Source: Sphingomonas sp. AX6 (GTDB taxonomy: Bacteria > Pseudomonadota > Alphaproteobacteria > Sphingomonadales > Sphingomonadaceae). From it: DNA of 64,000 bases. The notes beneath the pieces were generated by a model. That model worked only from the letters and a program-made list of their open reading frames with translations, did no database searches and had not been told where the DNA came from. The stretch spans positions 2,092,008 to 2,156,007 of the forward strand of contig NZ_LR733979.1 of assembly GCF_902506605.1 (NCBI RefSeq), written 5' to 3'. Positions 22,580-31,671 of the stretch are shown in pieces (positions within the stretch are counted from its first letter, which is position 1; each line of letters begins with the position of its first letter). The position numbers were made by a program, and so were the translations under genes.

Positions 22580-23989
22580 ATGTTCGACGGATTCGATCCG
22601 ATCCTGCTCGCGCGAATCCAGTTCGCGTTCACCGTCAGCTTCCATTTCATCTTTCCCGCCTTTTCGATCGGGCTCGCCAGCTATCTCGCGGTGCTCGAGG
22701 CCTTGTGGCTTAAAACGGGAAAGCAGCTTTACCTCGACCTGTTCAAATATTGGGTGAAGATCTTTGCCGTGACGTTTGCGATGGGTGTCGTGTCGGGCAT
22801 CGTCATGTCCTATCAGTTCGGCACAAACTGGGCGGTGTTCTCCGACAAGGCGGGGCCGATCATCGGGCCGTTGATGGCGTATGAAGTGCTCACCGCCTTT
22901 TTCCTCGAAGCCGGGTTCCTGGGCGTCATGCTGTTCGGAATGAACAAGGTGGGGAAGGGGCTGCACTTCGCCTCGACGCTCGCGGTCGCGGTCGGCACTT
23001 TCATCTCCGCTTTCTGGATCCTGTCGGTCAATAGCTGGATGCAGACGCCGCAGGGGTTCGAGATCAACGAAGTTGGCCAGTTCGTCCCCGGCGACAGCTG
23101 GTGGCCGATCGTCTTCAACCCCAGCTTTCCGTATCGCCTCACCCACACGCTGGTTGCAACCTATCTGACGACTGCGTTCATCGTCGGCGCGGTCGGCGCC
23201 TGGCATCTGCTAAAGGACAAGACCGACCGCCACGCACGCAAGATGTTTTCGATGGCGATGTGGATGGCGGCGATCGTCGCACCGGTTCAGATTTTCGTCG
23301 GGGACCTGCACGGGCTGAACACCCTCGAGCATCAGCCGCAAAAGGTGATGGCGATGGAGGGGCATTATGAAAGCCACCCCGACGGCGCACCGCTGATCCT
23401 GTTCGGCATCCCCAACTCAGCAGAGAAGCGCGTCGATTACGCCATCGAAATCCCGAAGGCATCGTCGCTGATCCTGAAGCATGATCTGAACGCACCGCTT
23501 GCAGGGTTGGACACGATTCCAGAGGAAGACCAGCCGCCGGTCGGCATCGTCTTCTGGTCGTTCCGCGTGATGGTCGGGATCGGCTTTCTGATGCTCGGGC
23601 TGGGTGCATGGAGCCTGTATGCGCGCTTCCGCGGCAAATTCTACGATTGGCGACTGTTCCACCGCGCGGCGCTCGTCATGGGGCCGTCGGGGCTAATCGC
23701 GGTGCTGGCGGGGTGGATCACGACCGAGGTCGGTCGACAGCCCTTCACCATCTATGGCTTGCTCCGCACGGTCGATAGCGCCTCGCCGCTTGCTGCGCCT
23801 GCCGTGGGCGCATCGCTGATTGCGTTCGTGGTCGTCTATTTCGCGGTGTTCGGTTTCGGCACCTGGTACATTCTCAAACTCATGGCCAAGGGCGCGCATT
23901 CGGGCGAGACCGACATCGCCGACAATGCGCCGATCCGCACGGCGGGGATCACGCCCGGCCCTGCGCAGAACACGGAGGGTCAGCCATGA
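22580..23989 (+). CDS. cioA: bd-type ubiquinol oxidase subunit I, cyanide-insensitive (CIO) type
   Basis: Catalytic heme-bearing subunit (469 aa) of a terminal oxidase that reduces oxygen with ubiquinol. His22 corresponds to the high-spin heme ligand in RIQFAFTVSFHF; GDLHG and the conserved GRQPFTIYGLLRT segment are present. The quinol-binding loop after the sixth helix is short, as in CioA rather than long-loop CydA proteins, hence the CIO call. GGAG precedes the ATG. The stop overlaps cioB by four bases (ATGA). I found no FNR-type site in the upstream gap. Confidence 0.95.
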   Translation: MFDGFDPILLARIQFAFTVSFHFIFPAFSIGLASYLAVLEALWLKTGKQLYLDLFKYWVKIFAVTFAMGVVSGIVMSYQFGTNWAVFSDKAGPIIGPLMAYEVLTAFFLEAGFLGVMLFGMNKVGKGLHFASTLAVAVGTFISAFWILSVNSWMQTPQGFEINEVGQFVPGDSWWPIVFNPSFPYRLTHTLVATYLTTAFIVGAVGAWHLLKDKTDRHARKMFSMAMWMAAIVAPVQIFVGDLHGLNTLEHQPQKVMAMEGHYESHPDGAPLILFGIPNSAEKRVDYAIEIPKASSLILKHDLNAPLAGLDTIPEEDQPPVGIVFWSFRVMVGIGFLMLGLGAWSLYARFRGKFYDWRLFHRAALVMGPSGLIAVLAGWITTEVGRQPFTIYGLLRTVDSASPLAAPAVGASLIAFVVVYFAVFGFGTWYILKLMAKGAHSGETDIADNAPIRTAGITPGPAQNTEGQP

Positions 23990-24996
23990 CCGGCGTGGAT
24001 TTCGATCTCGCCACCGTATGGGCATTCATCATCGCATTCGCGGTCTTCGCCTATGTCGTCATGGACGGGTTCGATCTGGGCATCGGCATCCTGTTTCCGG
24101 TGTTCGAGGTCGGGCCGGAACGCGACAAGGCGATGAATTCGATCGCGCCGGTATGGGACGGGAACGAGACCTGGCTGGTGATGGGCGGCGGCGGGCTCTT
24201 CGCGGCATTTCCGCTGGCGTACGGCGTGGTGATGACCGCGCTCTATCCGCCGATCATCGCGATGCTGCTCGGGCTCGTCTTTCGCGGTGTCGCGTTCGAG
24301 GCGCGCTGGCGTGATCCGCGTCACCGGCGGTGGTGGGACGTGGCGTTCACCGGCGGGTCGATCGTCGCGGCCTTTTCGCAAGGGGTGATCCTGGGCGCGC
24401 TGCTCCAGGGGGTAACGATCGAGGGGCGCGCCTATGCCGGCGGATGGCTCGACTGGCTCAGCCCGTTCAGCCTGCTCACTGGGATCAGCGTCGTGTGCGG
24501 TTATGCGCTGTTGGGCGCGACCTGGCTGATCTGGAAAACCGATGGGGGAACGCAGAACCATGCGTTTCGGCTAGCGGGCCGCTTCGGCATCGCGACGTTG
24601 ATCGCGATCGGCGCGGTCAGCTTGGCGACGCTCAACCTGGAATATGCGTACCGCGAGAAATGGCTCGGCTACCCCGCGATCCTGCTGACCGCGCAAGTGC
24701 CGATGCTGACCGCGATCATCGCTTTTGCCTTTTACCGGTCGATCAAGAAACGGCGCGATGCGCGGCCGTTCTTTCTGGCGCTGGCGCTGTTCCTGATGAG
24801 CTTCATCGGACTGGGGATCAGCATGTACCCCTATATCGTTCCCGCCAGCCTGACGATCTGGGACGCGGCCGCGCCCGCGTCTAGCCAATGGTTCATGCTG
24901 GTGGGTGCCGCGATCATGATCCCGATCATCCTGGCCTACACCGCCTTTTCCTACTGGGTATTTCGCGGAAAAGTCGCCGAGGACGGATATCATTGA
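23986..24996 (+). CDS. cioB: bd-type ubiquinol oxidase subunit II, CIO type
   Basis: A 336-residue polytopic partner of CioA. Typical N-terminal features are FAYVVMDGFDLGIGIL and WDGNETWLV, with about eight to nine membrane spans. The start overlaps the cioA stop (ATGA) and its own stop overlaps the next start (TGATG), so three genes are co-translated. Confidence 0.95.
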   Translation: MTGVDFDLATVWAFIIAFAVFAYVVMDGFDLGIGILFPVFEVGPERDKAMNSIAPVWDGNETWLVMGGGGLFAAFPLAYGVVMTALYPPIIAMLLGLVFRGVAFEARWRDPRHRRWWDVAFTGGSIVAAFSQGVILGALLQGVTIEGRAYAGGWLDWLSPFSLLTGISVVCGYALLGATWLIWKTDGGTQNHAFRLAGRFGIATLIAIGAVSLATLNLEYAYREKWLGYPAILLTAQVPMLTAIIAFAFYRSIKKRRDARPFFLALALFLMSFIGLGISMYPYIVPASLTIWDAAAPASSQWFMLVGAAIMIPIILAYTAFSYWVFRGKVAEDGYH

Positions 24997-25121
24997 TGGG
25001 TGAGGGCGAAAATGTCGGACCGTGGTGGAAACGCATCGCATGGCTGGTCGCGATGTGGGCGATGAGCCTGGCGGTGCTCGGCACCGTGGCGATGATTATT
25101 CGGTTCTGGCTCAAGGGCTGA
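24996..25121 (+). CDS. DUF2474-like small membrane subunit of the CIO oxidase
   Basis: A 41-residue single-span protein: GPWWKRIAWLVAMWAMSL then LAVLGTVAMIIRFWLKG. The position right after cioB (start and stop share TGATG), the length and the conserved PWWKR lead match the DUF2474 family, the CIO-associated counterpart of CydX/AppX-type small oxidase subunits. It probably stabilises the oxidase. The family assignment is from memory of pattern and context. Confidence 0.8.
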   Translation: MGEGENVGPWWKRIAWLVAMWAMSLAVLGTVAMIIRFWLKG

Positions 25122-25181
25122 CGGCTAGTCCTGCCGGCAGCGCTCATCGAGCGGGCTCGCTAAAAACGGCGAACAACGAAA

Positions 25182-25209
25182 AACGGCGGCCGATTGCTCG
25201 ACCGCCGTT
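25182..25209 (-). terminator. intrinsic terminator of the 81-aa exported protein gene
   Basis: Arms AACGGCGG and CCGCCGTT around a 12-base loop, with TTTTTCGTT following on the minus strand. It may also stop plus-strand readthrough from cioAB. Confidence 0.8.
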
Positions 25210-25235
25210 CTCTAACTCGAATTTCGAAATCGAAA

Positions 25236-25481
25236 TTACGGGCTGGTCGGCTCGTCATCGCCATCGGCGATGATGATGATGCCGGCGATCACTGCTGCTG
25301 CAGCAAGAACGCCAACGATCGCGCCACCCGCGAGTTCGTTCGATTCGTCAGCCGACGACGCCGCACGGACGTTCGACGACTGGGCAACCGACAGCTTCGA
25401 CGCAGTCGAAGCCGAAGCGGCCACCGGCATCGCAACCAGCGAAGCCGCCGCCGCAGCGGTAAGGAACTTGGCCAAGCGCAT
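25236..25481 (-). CDS. small exported protein with C-terminal hydrophobic helix, hypothetical
   Basis: 81 residues: signal peptide (MRLAKFLTAAAAASLVAMPVA), a short polar middle (KLSVAQSSNVRAASSADES), then GGAIVGVLAAAAVIAGIIIIADGDDEPTSP, one hydrophobic helix with an acidic tail. The SD GGGAG is seven bases before the ATG and a strong terminator follows the stop, so it is a monocistronic expressed gene. Function is not known. Similar small proteins are, to my knowledge, frequent in sphingomonads. Confidence 0.8.
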   Translation of the reverse strand: MRLAKFLTAAAAASLVAMPVAASASTASKLSVAQSSNVRAASSADESNELAGGAIVGVLAAAAVIAGIIIIADGDDEPTSP

Positions 25482-25739
25482 AGTACACTCCCTTTTTCTT
25501 CATCTCGTATCTTCGCACCCGAAAGCGCTAGTACACAAGCCAATTGCGCATCGCAACAATCATCGCGATGCGCGATCCCGTTTTCGCCAAAGTGTTGCTG
25601 CGATGCGACATATGCCCACCACACAACCATTTGGACCCAATTGGGGGCGCCCGACAATATTCGGCCGCCACCCGGTCCCTAGGGGAAATCGGACATAAGC
25701 TCAACCGGTTCGTGGTACAAATCGTTCCAAGCGAGCCGA

Positions 25740-26507
25740 TTAAACGTCGGTTTGCAAAATCCAGCGTTCGGCATTCTCCAACCCCAACGCGGTCAGCGGT
25801 CCCCCGGCATAAGCCCCGGTATCGATGCCGATCCGATTGCGACCATAGGAAACCGTGTCGAAGATCGTGTGTCCATGAATGATGACGCCATCGATCCCGT
25901 ACTCGTCGACTTCAAGAAACTCCTCGCGAATCCAACGCAGATCGGACGTTTTTTGATCGTCGAGCGCCACATCGGGTCGGATTCCGGCATGGACGAACAC
26001 ATAATCGCCGATCCGGATGATCTGCTCGAAAGAATCGATGAACGTCAAATGCGCTGGCGGAACCCGCTGTTGCGCGAGTGCCAACAGATCAGCGTAATCG
26101 GCGTCGCGATATTCCGCTTCGCTGATCCCGTAGCTTTTGAGCGTTGCGTCACCGCCGATGCGGATGAAGAAGCGCAAGGTCCGCAAATCGCCCGACAGCG
26201 CGCGGACGAAGACTTCTTCGTGATTGCCGCTCAGAAATCGGCAGTTGCCGCGCGTTTGCTGGAGGTCGATCAGCCGCTGGACGACCTGAGCCGATTTCGG
26301 GCCGCGATCGACGAGATCACCCAAAAAGACCAGCAGGGCAGGCGCACCGCCCCTCGCCTGGTCGTCGGCATCGATCCTGGCCAGCAAATCGGCGAGTTGA
26401 TCGTCACACCCATGGATATCGCCGATGGCATAGACACGCTGGCCGTCGGGAATGGCTGCCGGATTGGCGCGGAGGCGAAGTCCGCGCGAAAAGAGACGTT
26501 TGAACAT
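25740..26507 (-). CDS. PPP-family metallophosphoesterase (serine/threonine phosphatase-like)
   Basis: 255 residues with the complete calcineurin-like metal site: YAIGDIHG (residue 27 on), FLGDLVDRGP, SGNHEE, the later His in VFVHAG, and IIHGHT. It resembles bacterial PPP phosphatases of the PrpA/ApaH-like group and could act on phosphoproteins or on dinucleoside polyphosphates; the sequence does not decide. It is divergent from the protease gene, with 46 bases between starts. Confidence 0.85.
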   Translation of the reverse strand: MFKRLFSRGLRLRANPAAIPDGQRVYAIGDIHGCDDQLADLLARIDADDQARGGAPALLVFLGDLVDRGPKSAQVVQRLIDLQQTRGNCRFLSGNHEEVFVRALSGDLRTLRFFIRIGGDATLKSYGISEAEYRDADYADLLALAQQRVPPAHLTFIDSFEQIIRIGDYVFVHAGIRPDVALDDQKTSDLRWIREEFLEVDEYGIDGVIIHGHTIFDTVSYGRNRIGIDTGAYAGGPLTALGLENAERWILQTDV

Positions 26508-26553
26508 AATCTTGAGAGCTTTGGGGTGGGCGGCCTATATAAGGACGATCCTG

Positions 26554-27627
26554 ATGAAACAAGTTATCCGAAAATTCCGATTGACCAGCCCGCTTTGTCG
26601 CGGCGCCATGGCAGCCGTCCTGATCTCTCTGTGCGCGACGCCGACGCGCGCGCAGGATGGGGACGCCGCCGCGGTATTCGAACGCGTCCGCGCGATCGAC
26701 ATGCGGATGGCGTCGATCGGCTTTCGCCTCGCCACGGCCAACGCGAAGTTGTGCCGCGACCTTGAGCCTGGAACGGGGGTTCAACTACACACGATCGATC
26801 AATATCCGTCGATCGACCGATCCATCCTGACGCGGCAATTCGGGTTCGACACCCGGATCGCGATCGCGGGGGTGGTCGAGGGTAGCCCGGCGGCCGAAGC
26901 GGGCGTGATCGCGAACGAATCGATTGCGTCTATCGGTGCCTACCGCACGCCGGCGATTGCCGAAGCGAAGGAACCGACCGAACTGGTCAATCGCATGTAC
27001 GACCAAGTCGCTGCATTCGACCCGACCGCGCCGCTGGACTTTCGTCTTGTAGCCGATGGTCGATCGCGTGTCGTGACGGTACGACCCGTTGCTGCGTGCC
27101 GGTCGCGCTTCGAAGTCGATTTCGCGAACGGCTTCGGGGCCGAGGCCGATGGTCGGCTGGTCAAGATACGCGCGGCGTTCTTCGACACCTATCCCGACGA
27201 TCGGGTCGCGGTCGTCATCGCGCATGAGCTGGCGCATAACGTCCTGGACCACCGAAAGCGGTTGAATGCGGTCGGTGTGGATCGCGGATTGCTGGCCGGA
27301 TTCGGGCGCAACGTCCGCTATTTCCGCCAGACCGAGGTGGAAGCGGATATCCTGGCGGTCCATCTGCTTGCCAATGCCGGGTATGATCCGGCGCTCGCGG
27401 GCCAATTCTGGCGCGATTACGGCCCGAAATACGCGTCCAGCCTGTTCAACAGCCGCACCCACCCGGCATGGCGCGACCGCGCCGCGCGCAGCGACGCGGA
27501 GGCCGCGAGGATCGCGCAGGGGCAGGGCGGTGCGCTTGCTTCGGCATTCGTGCTCAGGCGCGACCAGCGGCTCGACGGCGACTGGCAGTCGCTGATCGCG
27601 GTGCCGACGGCGGGAACAGGCGGATAG
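26554..27627 (+). CDS. exported M48-like zinc metalloprotease with PDZ-like domain
   Basis: 357 residues. A Sec signal peptide ends near PTRAQDG. A PDZ-like segment lies about residues 85-175 (GVVEGSPAAEAGVI). The zinc site HELAH is at residues 224-228, with the third ligand in EVEADILAVHLLANAGYDP downstream. This architecture fits periplasmic M48-type proteases of the envelope quality-control type (BepA/LoiP-like chemistry). I chose the ATG at 26554 because AAGGA precedes it and a signal peptide follows; the frame to 26452 overlaps the divergent phosphatase. Confidence 0.85.
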   Translation: MKQVIRKFRLTSPLCRGAMAAVLISLCATPTRAQDGDAAAVFERVRAIDMRMASIGFRLATANAKLCRDLEPGTGVQLHTIDQYPSIDRSILTRQFGFDTRIAIAGVVEGSPAAEAGVIANESIASIGAYRTPAIAEAKEPTELVNRMYDQVAAFDPTAPLDFRLVADGRSRVVTVRPVAACRSRFEVDFANGFGAEADGRLVKIRAAFFDTYPDDRVAVVIAHELAHNVLDHRKRLNAVGVDRGLLAGFGRNVRYFRQTEVEADILAVHLLANAGYDPALAGQFWRDYGPKYASSLFNSRTHPAWRDRAARSDAEAARIAQGQGGALASAFVLRRDQRLDGDWQSLIAVPTAGTGG

Positions 27628-27698
27628 CCCGACACGCGGCTGCATCGTTTGCGACCTTGCCCGCCAGCGCCTAGACGTCTGCCAACAGGGAGAAAATC

Positions 27699-28574
27699 AT
27701 GTCGTTCAAACCGCTTCGCAAGGCCGTGTTTCCCGTGGGCGGGCTGGGCACGCGTTTCCTTCCCGCGACCAAGGCGATGCCCAAGGAAATGCTGCCAGTC
27801 GTCGATCGCCCGCTGATCCAATATGCGGTCGAAGAGGCGATGGAGGCCGGGATCGAGCAGATGATCTTCGTCACCGGGCGCGGGAAATCGGCGATCGAGG
27901 ATCATTTCGACATCGCGTTCGAGCTTGAATCGACGATGACCGGGCGCGGCAAGTCGCTCGATATTCTCGACGCGACGCGCCTACAACCCGGCCAGATCGC
28001 CTATGTCCGCCAGCAGGAGCCGTTGGGGCTGGGTCATGCGGTGTGGTGCGCGCGCCATATCGTCGGCGACGAGCCGTTCGCGGTGCTGCTGGCCGACGAC
28101 TTCATGCTGGGCACACCTGGATGCCTGAAACAGATGGTTCAGGCCTATAATCAGGTCGGCGGCAATTTGATCTGCGCGCAGGAAGTCGACGACGACCAGA
28201 CCGACAAATATGGCGTGATCACGCCGGGCGCTCGTGATGGCGCGCTGACCGAGGTACGCGGGTTGGTCGAAAAGCCGAAAGCAGGCACTGCCCCCTCCAA
28301 TCTGGCGGTCATCGGTCGCTATGTGCTCCAACCCGAAGTGATGCGCGTGCTGGAGACGCAGGAAGCGGGTGCGGGCGGCGAGATCCAGCTAACCGACGCG
28401 ATGGCGCGGATGATCGGCGACCAGCCGTTCCACGGCGTGACGTTTGATGGCGTCCGCTATGACTGCGGCGACAAGGCGGGGTTCCTGCAAGCGAACCTGG
28501 CGGTCGCGGTCGAGCGTGAGGATATCGGCCCGGCGGTGCGTGCCTTTGCGCGCGAGATCGGGGCGTGCAGCTAG
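27699..28574 (+). CDS. galU: UTP-glucose-1-phosphate uridylyltransferase
   Basis: 291 residues, making UDP-glucose from UTP and glucose 1-phosphate. The nucleotide-binding loop GGLGTRFLPATKAMPKEML starts at about residue 16; LADDF, GEIQLTDAMARM and FDGVRYDCGDKAG are intact. GGGAG is seven bases before the ATG. A possible promoter is TTGCGA, 16 bases, CTAGAC (27649-27676). It supplies Ugd. Its TAG overlaps the TAG of the convergent epimerase inside the palindrome CTAG. Confidence 0.97.
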   Translation: MSFKPLRKAVFPVGGLGTRFLPATKAMPKEMLPVVDRPLIQYAVEEAMEAGIEQMIFVTGRGKSAIEDHFDIAFELESTMTGRGKSLDILDATRLQPGQIAYVRQQEPLGLGHAVWCARHIVGDEPFAVLLADDFMLGTPGCLKQMVQAYNQVGGNLICAQEVDDDQTDKYGVITPGARDGALTEVRGLVEKPKAGTAPSNLAVIGRYVLQPEVMRVLETQEAGAGGEIQLTDAMARMIGDQPFHGVTFDGVRYDCGDKAGFLQANLAVAVEREDIGPAVRAFAREIGACS

Positions 28575-29584
28575 GCTGCGTTATAGCCGCGATACCAATC
28601 GACGAACGCGGCGATGCCGTCGTCCAGCGATGTCGGTGTGCGCTTGCCGGTCAGCGCTTCCAGCAAGCCGATATCGGCATAGGTCTGCTGCATGTCGCCG
28701 GGCTGCATCGGTAGCAGGTTGCGCACTGCCGGTCGCCCGATCGCGCGTTCCAGCGAATCGATGAAATCGCCCAGCTTCACCGGATTGCCGCCGCCGATAT
28801 TGACCTTGCGGAACGGCGCAACGGGCGAAAGGCTGTCACCCGGGACCGCATCCGTCCCCGGAACGGCGTCGATCAGCGCAATGATCGCCGCGACAAGGTC
28901 GTCGATATAGGTGAAGTCGCGGACCATATCGCCGTGATTATACACGTCGATCGGCTGGCCGCTCAGGATCGCGCGGGCGAATTTGATCGGAGCCATGTCG
29001 GGTCTGCCCCACGGGCCATAGACGGTGAAGAAGCGAAAGAAGGTCGCCGGGATGCCGAACAAGTGGCTGTAGCTGTGCCCGATCAGTTCGGTCGCGCCCT
29101 TGGTCGCGGCATAGAGGCTGACGGGGTTTTGCGTTTTCTGGCTCTCTGCAAACGGCATGTCGGTGTTCGCACCGTAAACCGAGCTGGTCGAGGCGGCCAG
29201 AAGATGGTCGAGCGGGTTGTGGCGCGCGAGTTCGAGCAGGTTGAACGTGCCGGTAATGTTGGCGTCGATATAGCTCTGCGGATGGTCGATCGAATAGCGG
29301 ACCCCGGCTTGCGCCGCGAGATGGATGACGACCTGAGGCCGGAAATCTCTCCATGCCGTGCCGAAGCTTTCGGCATCGGCGATGGACGTCCGCGCGAGCG
29401 TGAAGCCTGGATGGTTTTCTAACTGCGCATTGCGCGCTTCCTTCAGCCGCGGGTCGTAATAGGGCGTGAAATCGTCGATGCCGAGCACCTGCTCGCCTTG
29501 TTCGAGCAGCGCGCGCGCGACGTGAAAGCCGATGAAACCCGCCGATCCGGTCACGAGAATGCGGCGATTGGCCAGATCGGTCAT
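28571..29584 (-). CDS. NAD-dependent nucleotide-sugar epimerase, probably UDP-glucuronate 4-epimerase
   Basis: 337-residue extended short-chain dehydrogenase. Rossmann motif GSAGFIG near residue 13, catalytic YAATK, and DFTPYYDPRLK, a segment typical of UDP-glucuronate epimerases. Substrate assignment is from resemblance and from galU and ugd nearby; a 4,6-dehydratase or other epimerase is possible. AAGGGA precedes the ATG. It lies 110 bases downstream of the dsrE-like gene and may end the long minus-strand operon or have its own promoter near TATAGGG at about 29640. Confidence 0.88.
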   Translation of the reverse strand: MTDLANRRILVTGSAGFIGFHVARALLEQGEQVLGIDDFTPYYDPRLKEARNAQLENHPGFTLARTSIADAESFGTAWRDFRPQVVIHLAAQAGVRYSIDHPQSYIDANITGTFNLLELARHNPLDHLLAASTSSVYGANTDMPFAESQKTQNPVSLYAATKGATELIGHSYSHLFGIPATFFRFFTVYGPWGRPDMAPIKFARAILSGQPIDVYNHGDMVRDFTYIDDLVAAIIALIDAVPGTDAVPGDSLSPVAPFRKVNIGGGNPVKLGDFIDSLERAIGRPAVRNLLPMQPGDMQQTYADIGLLEALTGKRTPTSLDDGIAAFVDWYRGYNAA

Positions 29585-29694
29585 TGATGGTCCCTTGAAC
29601 CTGCGGGCGGACGCTGCCCGATTGCGATGCGCGCCCTATAGCGCGCGAAATCCGGACAGAAGGTAAAGTGCGACGGATGCTGTCGGCTTCGCGG

Positions 29695-30054
29695 TCATGC
29701 GACCACCAGTCGATCGTCGTCCAACGTCGCGAGCACACCCACCAGTCCGCCCGGTTCCACGCCGTCATAAAGGCGCTCGGGAATGAGCGCCGCCGCCGAA
29801 AGCCCTGTCTGGCAAACCATGAGGACGACGCCGACATCGTGCGCCGCAGCGATCAGGTCGGGGATCGTAGGCAGGCCGCGATCGATAAGCGTTGTTTGAT
29901 CGAGGTCGGGCCGGTCGATCAGCAGCGACGCCGCCTCTTCCTGACAGAATAACCGAACGCGCCCGCCCAGCGCCGCTTGCGCACATGCCAGCGACAGCGC
30001 CGCGCGGAACCGCACGCGGTCGTCGGTGGGGACCAGGATGGTCAGGCCGCGCAT
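29695..30054 (-). CDS. DsrE/DsrF-like family protein
   Basis: 119 residues of DsrE-like fold with one cysteine in the conserved mid-region (MVCQTGLSAAAL). DsrE/TusD relatives relay sulfur as persulfide, and the gene overlaps the moeB/thiF-like gene by 13 bases, which fits a sulfur-transfer partnership. A second cysteine is present near residue 38 (FCQEE). The ATG at 30054 has CGGAG five bases upstream; the frame beyond it is a shadow of the upstream gene. Confidence 0.7.
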   Translation of the reverse strand: MRGLTILVPTDDRVRFRAALSLACAQAALGGRVRLFCQEEAASLLIDRPDLDQTTLIDRGLPTIPDLIAAAHDVGVVLMVCQTGLSAAALIPERLYDGVEPGGLVGVLATLDDDRLVVA

Positions 30055-30794
30055 CTGCACTCCGGGTCTTTGGGCAGGGCAAGGGTGCGGAAGCGCCAAT
30101 CGAGCGTGTCGGCAATCAAAAGCTTGCCCGCCGGATCGGTGCCGAACGGAACGATGGCGCGGATCGCCTCCAGCGCGGCCAAGCTGCCGATCATGCCGGT
30201 GAGCGCGCCCATCACGCCCGTTTCCGCGCAACTCGCCTCCGCGCGATCGGGGGCGTCCCCGACCAGGCAACGATAGCAGGGCTTGTCCGCCTCCCAGCCG
30301 CGGAACACGCCGATTTGTCCTTCGAATTGCCCGACGGCGGCGGAGACCAGCGGGATATGCAGTTTGAGCGCCGCGTCCGCGACCGCCAGCCGGGTCGTGA
30401 AATTATCGCACCCGTCGAGAACCACGTCCGCACCGTCCAGCAGCGCAGTGGCATTGGCTGCGCCGATCCGGGTTTCGACCGGCATTACGTTCACATGCGG
30501 ATTGAGGCGGTATAATGCGCGAGCGGCAGCATCGACTTTCGGGGCGCCCACATCGCCATCGCCGAACAATGTCTGCCGCTGGAGGTTCGACAGATCGACC
30601 CGATCGTCGTCGATCACGGTCAGCCGTCCGACGCCCGCTGCGGACAGATATTGCAGCGCGGGCGATCCGATCCCGCCTGCGCCGATCACCACGATATGCG
30701 CCGATTTCAGCCGCGCCTGTCCGCTGCCGCCGATTTCCCTGAGCACGATATGGCGGGCATAGCGCTCCAGCTCGTCATCGGTCAGTTCGGTCAC
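30042..30794 (-). CDS. moeB: HesA/MoeB/ThiF family adenylyltransferase
   Basis: E1-like enzyme that adenylates the C-terminal glycine of ubiquitin-like sulfur carriers (MoaD or ThiS). 250 residues with GAGGIGSPALQYLSAAG (ATP site), DDRVDLSNLQRQ, and CYRCLV. The second zinc cysteine pair is unusual: the C-terminus reads PECRCAA, CxC in place of CxxC. The start is a GTG (30794) overlapping the upstream stop as GTGA, with no clear Shine-Dalgarno, so translation is probably coupled. Whether it serves molybdopterin or thiamine synthesis cannot be told here. Confidence 0.87.
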   Translation of the reverse strand: MTELTDDELERYARHIVLREIGGSGQARLKSAHIVVIGAGGIGSPALQYLSAAGVGRLTVIDDDRVDLSNLQRQTLFGDGDVGAPKVDAAARALYRLNPHVNVMPVETRIGAANATALLDGADVVLDGCDNFTTRLAVADAALKLHIPLVSAAVGQFEGQIGVFRGWEADKPCYRCLVGDAPDRAEASCAETGVMGALTGMIGSLAALEAIRAIVPFGTDPAGKLLIADTLDWRFRTLALPKDPECRCAA

Positions 30795-31225
30795 GCTGGC
30801 CAGTCGAACGTCACGCTCGCGCGATACCAGCCGCTGCCGTCGCCCGCGCGGGCGAGCAGATTGTTGCGCGCGAAGCTCGATACCATGCCGGCGGCATATT
30901 GTTCGACCGTCGGGCAATCGATCGCGCGCGGGATCGATGCGCGCACGGTGCTTTCCGGCGAGATCAGCACGGCGACATCGACGCGCAAGCTGTGGCGACC
31001 GTTCACCGCGCGCGGCATGGGACATTTGCCGCGGGTCAACTCGCCTGCCACCCAGCGGCTCATCGCCGGAGAAATGGGCGGGGGCGTGCGATAGGGAAGG
31101 GGCGCCATTGCTTCCCAAACGATGGGAAAGGTCAGGCGCGGGGGGGCGACCGGCACGATCGCCTGCGGCTGAACCTGTGGCGGGGTCTGCGCGCCGAGTA
31201 GCGTCAGGGCGATCAGCAAACTCAT
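30791..31225 (-). CDS. secreted protein of unknown function
   Basis: 144 residues with a short signal peptide ([13 protein letters not shown]), a proline-rich stretch and two cysteines (GKCPMP and IDCPTV) that could form a disulfide. The C-terminal half ([28 protein letters not shown]) vaguely recalls TonB C-terminal-like domains, but I would not assign it. The start overlaps the dut stop (ATGA) and its stop overlaps moeB (GTGA). Confidence 0.75.
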   Translation of the reverse strand: MSLLIALTLLGAQTPPQVQPQAIVPVAPPRLTFPIVWEAMAPLPYRTPPPISPAMSRWVAGELTRGKCPMPRAVNGRHSLRVDVAVLISPESTVRASIPRAIDCPTVEQYAAGMVSSFARNNLLARAGDGSGWYRASVTFDWPA

Positions 31226-31671
31226 CGTCCGGTCGATCCGAAACCGCCGCTCCCGCGCACCGTCGCATCGAGATCGTCGACCAGGTCGAGCGTCGCGTGC
31301 TGGACGGGGGCGGGCACGAGCTGGGCGATACGCTCGCCGCGCCTCACCTCGAACGGCTCGCTACCCAGATTGGCGAGGATCACCTTCACTTCGCCGCGAT
31401 AATCCGAATCGATCGTGCCGGGCGTGTTGAGGCAGGTGATGCCGTGTTTGAGCGCGAGGCCGGAACGCGGGCGGACCTGCACTTCGAATCCGCCCGGAAT
31501 CGCCATCGAAAATCCGGTCGCAACCGCATGACGTGCACCCGGAGCGAGCGTCACATCCTCTGCTGCGACAACATCCATGCCCGCGGCACCTTCGGTGGCA
31601 TAGGCAGGGGGGGGCAGGCCGTCACCATGCGGCAGGCGTTTGAGCGCGATGCGGATGGGGGCGAGGGTCAT
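31222..31671 (-). CDS. dut: deoxyuridine 5'-triphosphate nucleotidohydrolase
   Basis: 149 residues, trimeric dUTPase family, hydrolysing dUTP to dUMP. All five motifs are visible: [39 protein letters not shown] and the C-terminal [10 protein letters not shown]. The start overlaps the stop of the preceding lipoprotein gene by four bases (ATGA). coaBC-dut neighbourhood is common in bacteria; here one extra gene lies between them. Confidence 0.97.
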   Translation of the reverse strand: MTLAPIRIALKRLPHGDGLPPPAYATEGAAGMDVVAAEDVTLAPGARHAVATGFSMAIPGGFEVQVRPRSGLALKHGITCLNTPGTIDSDYRGEVKVILANLGSEPFEVRRGERIAQLVPAPVQHATLDLVDDLDATVRGSGGFGSTGR

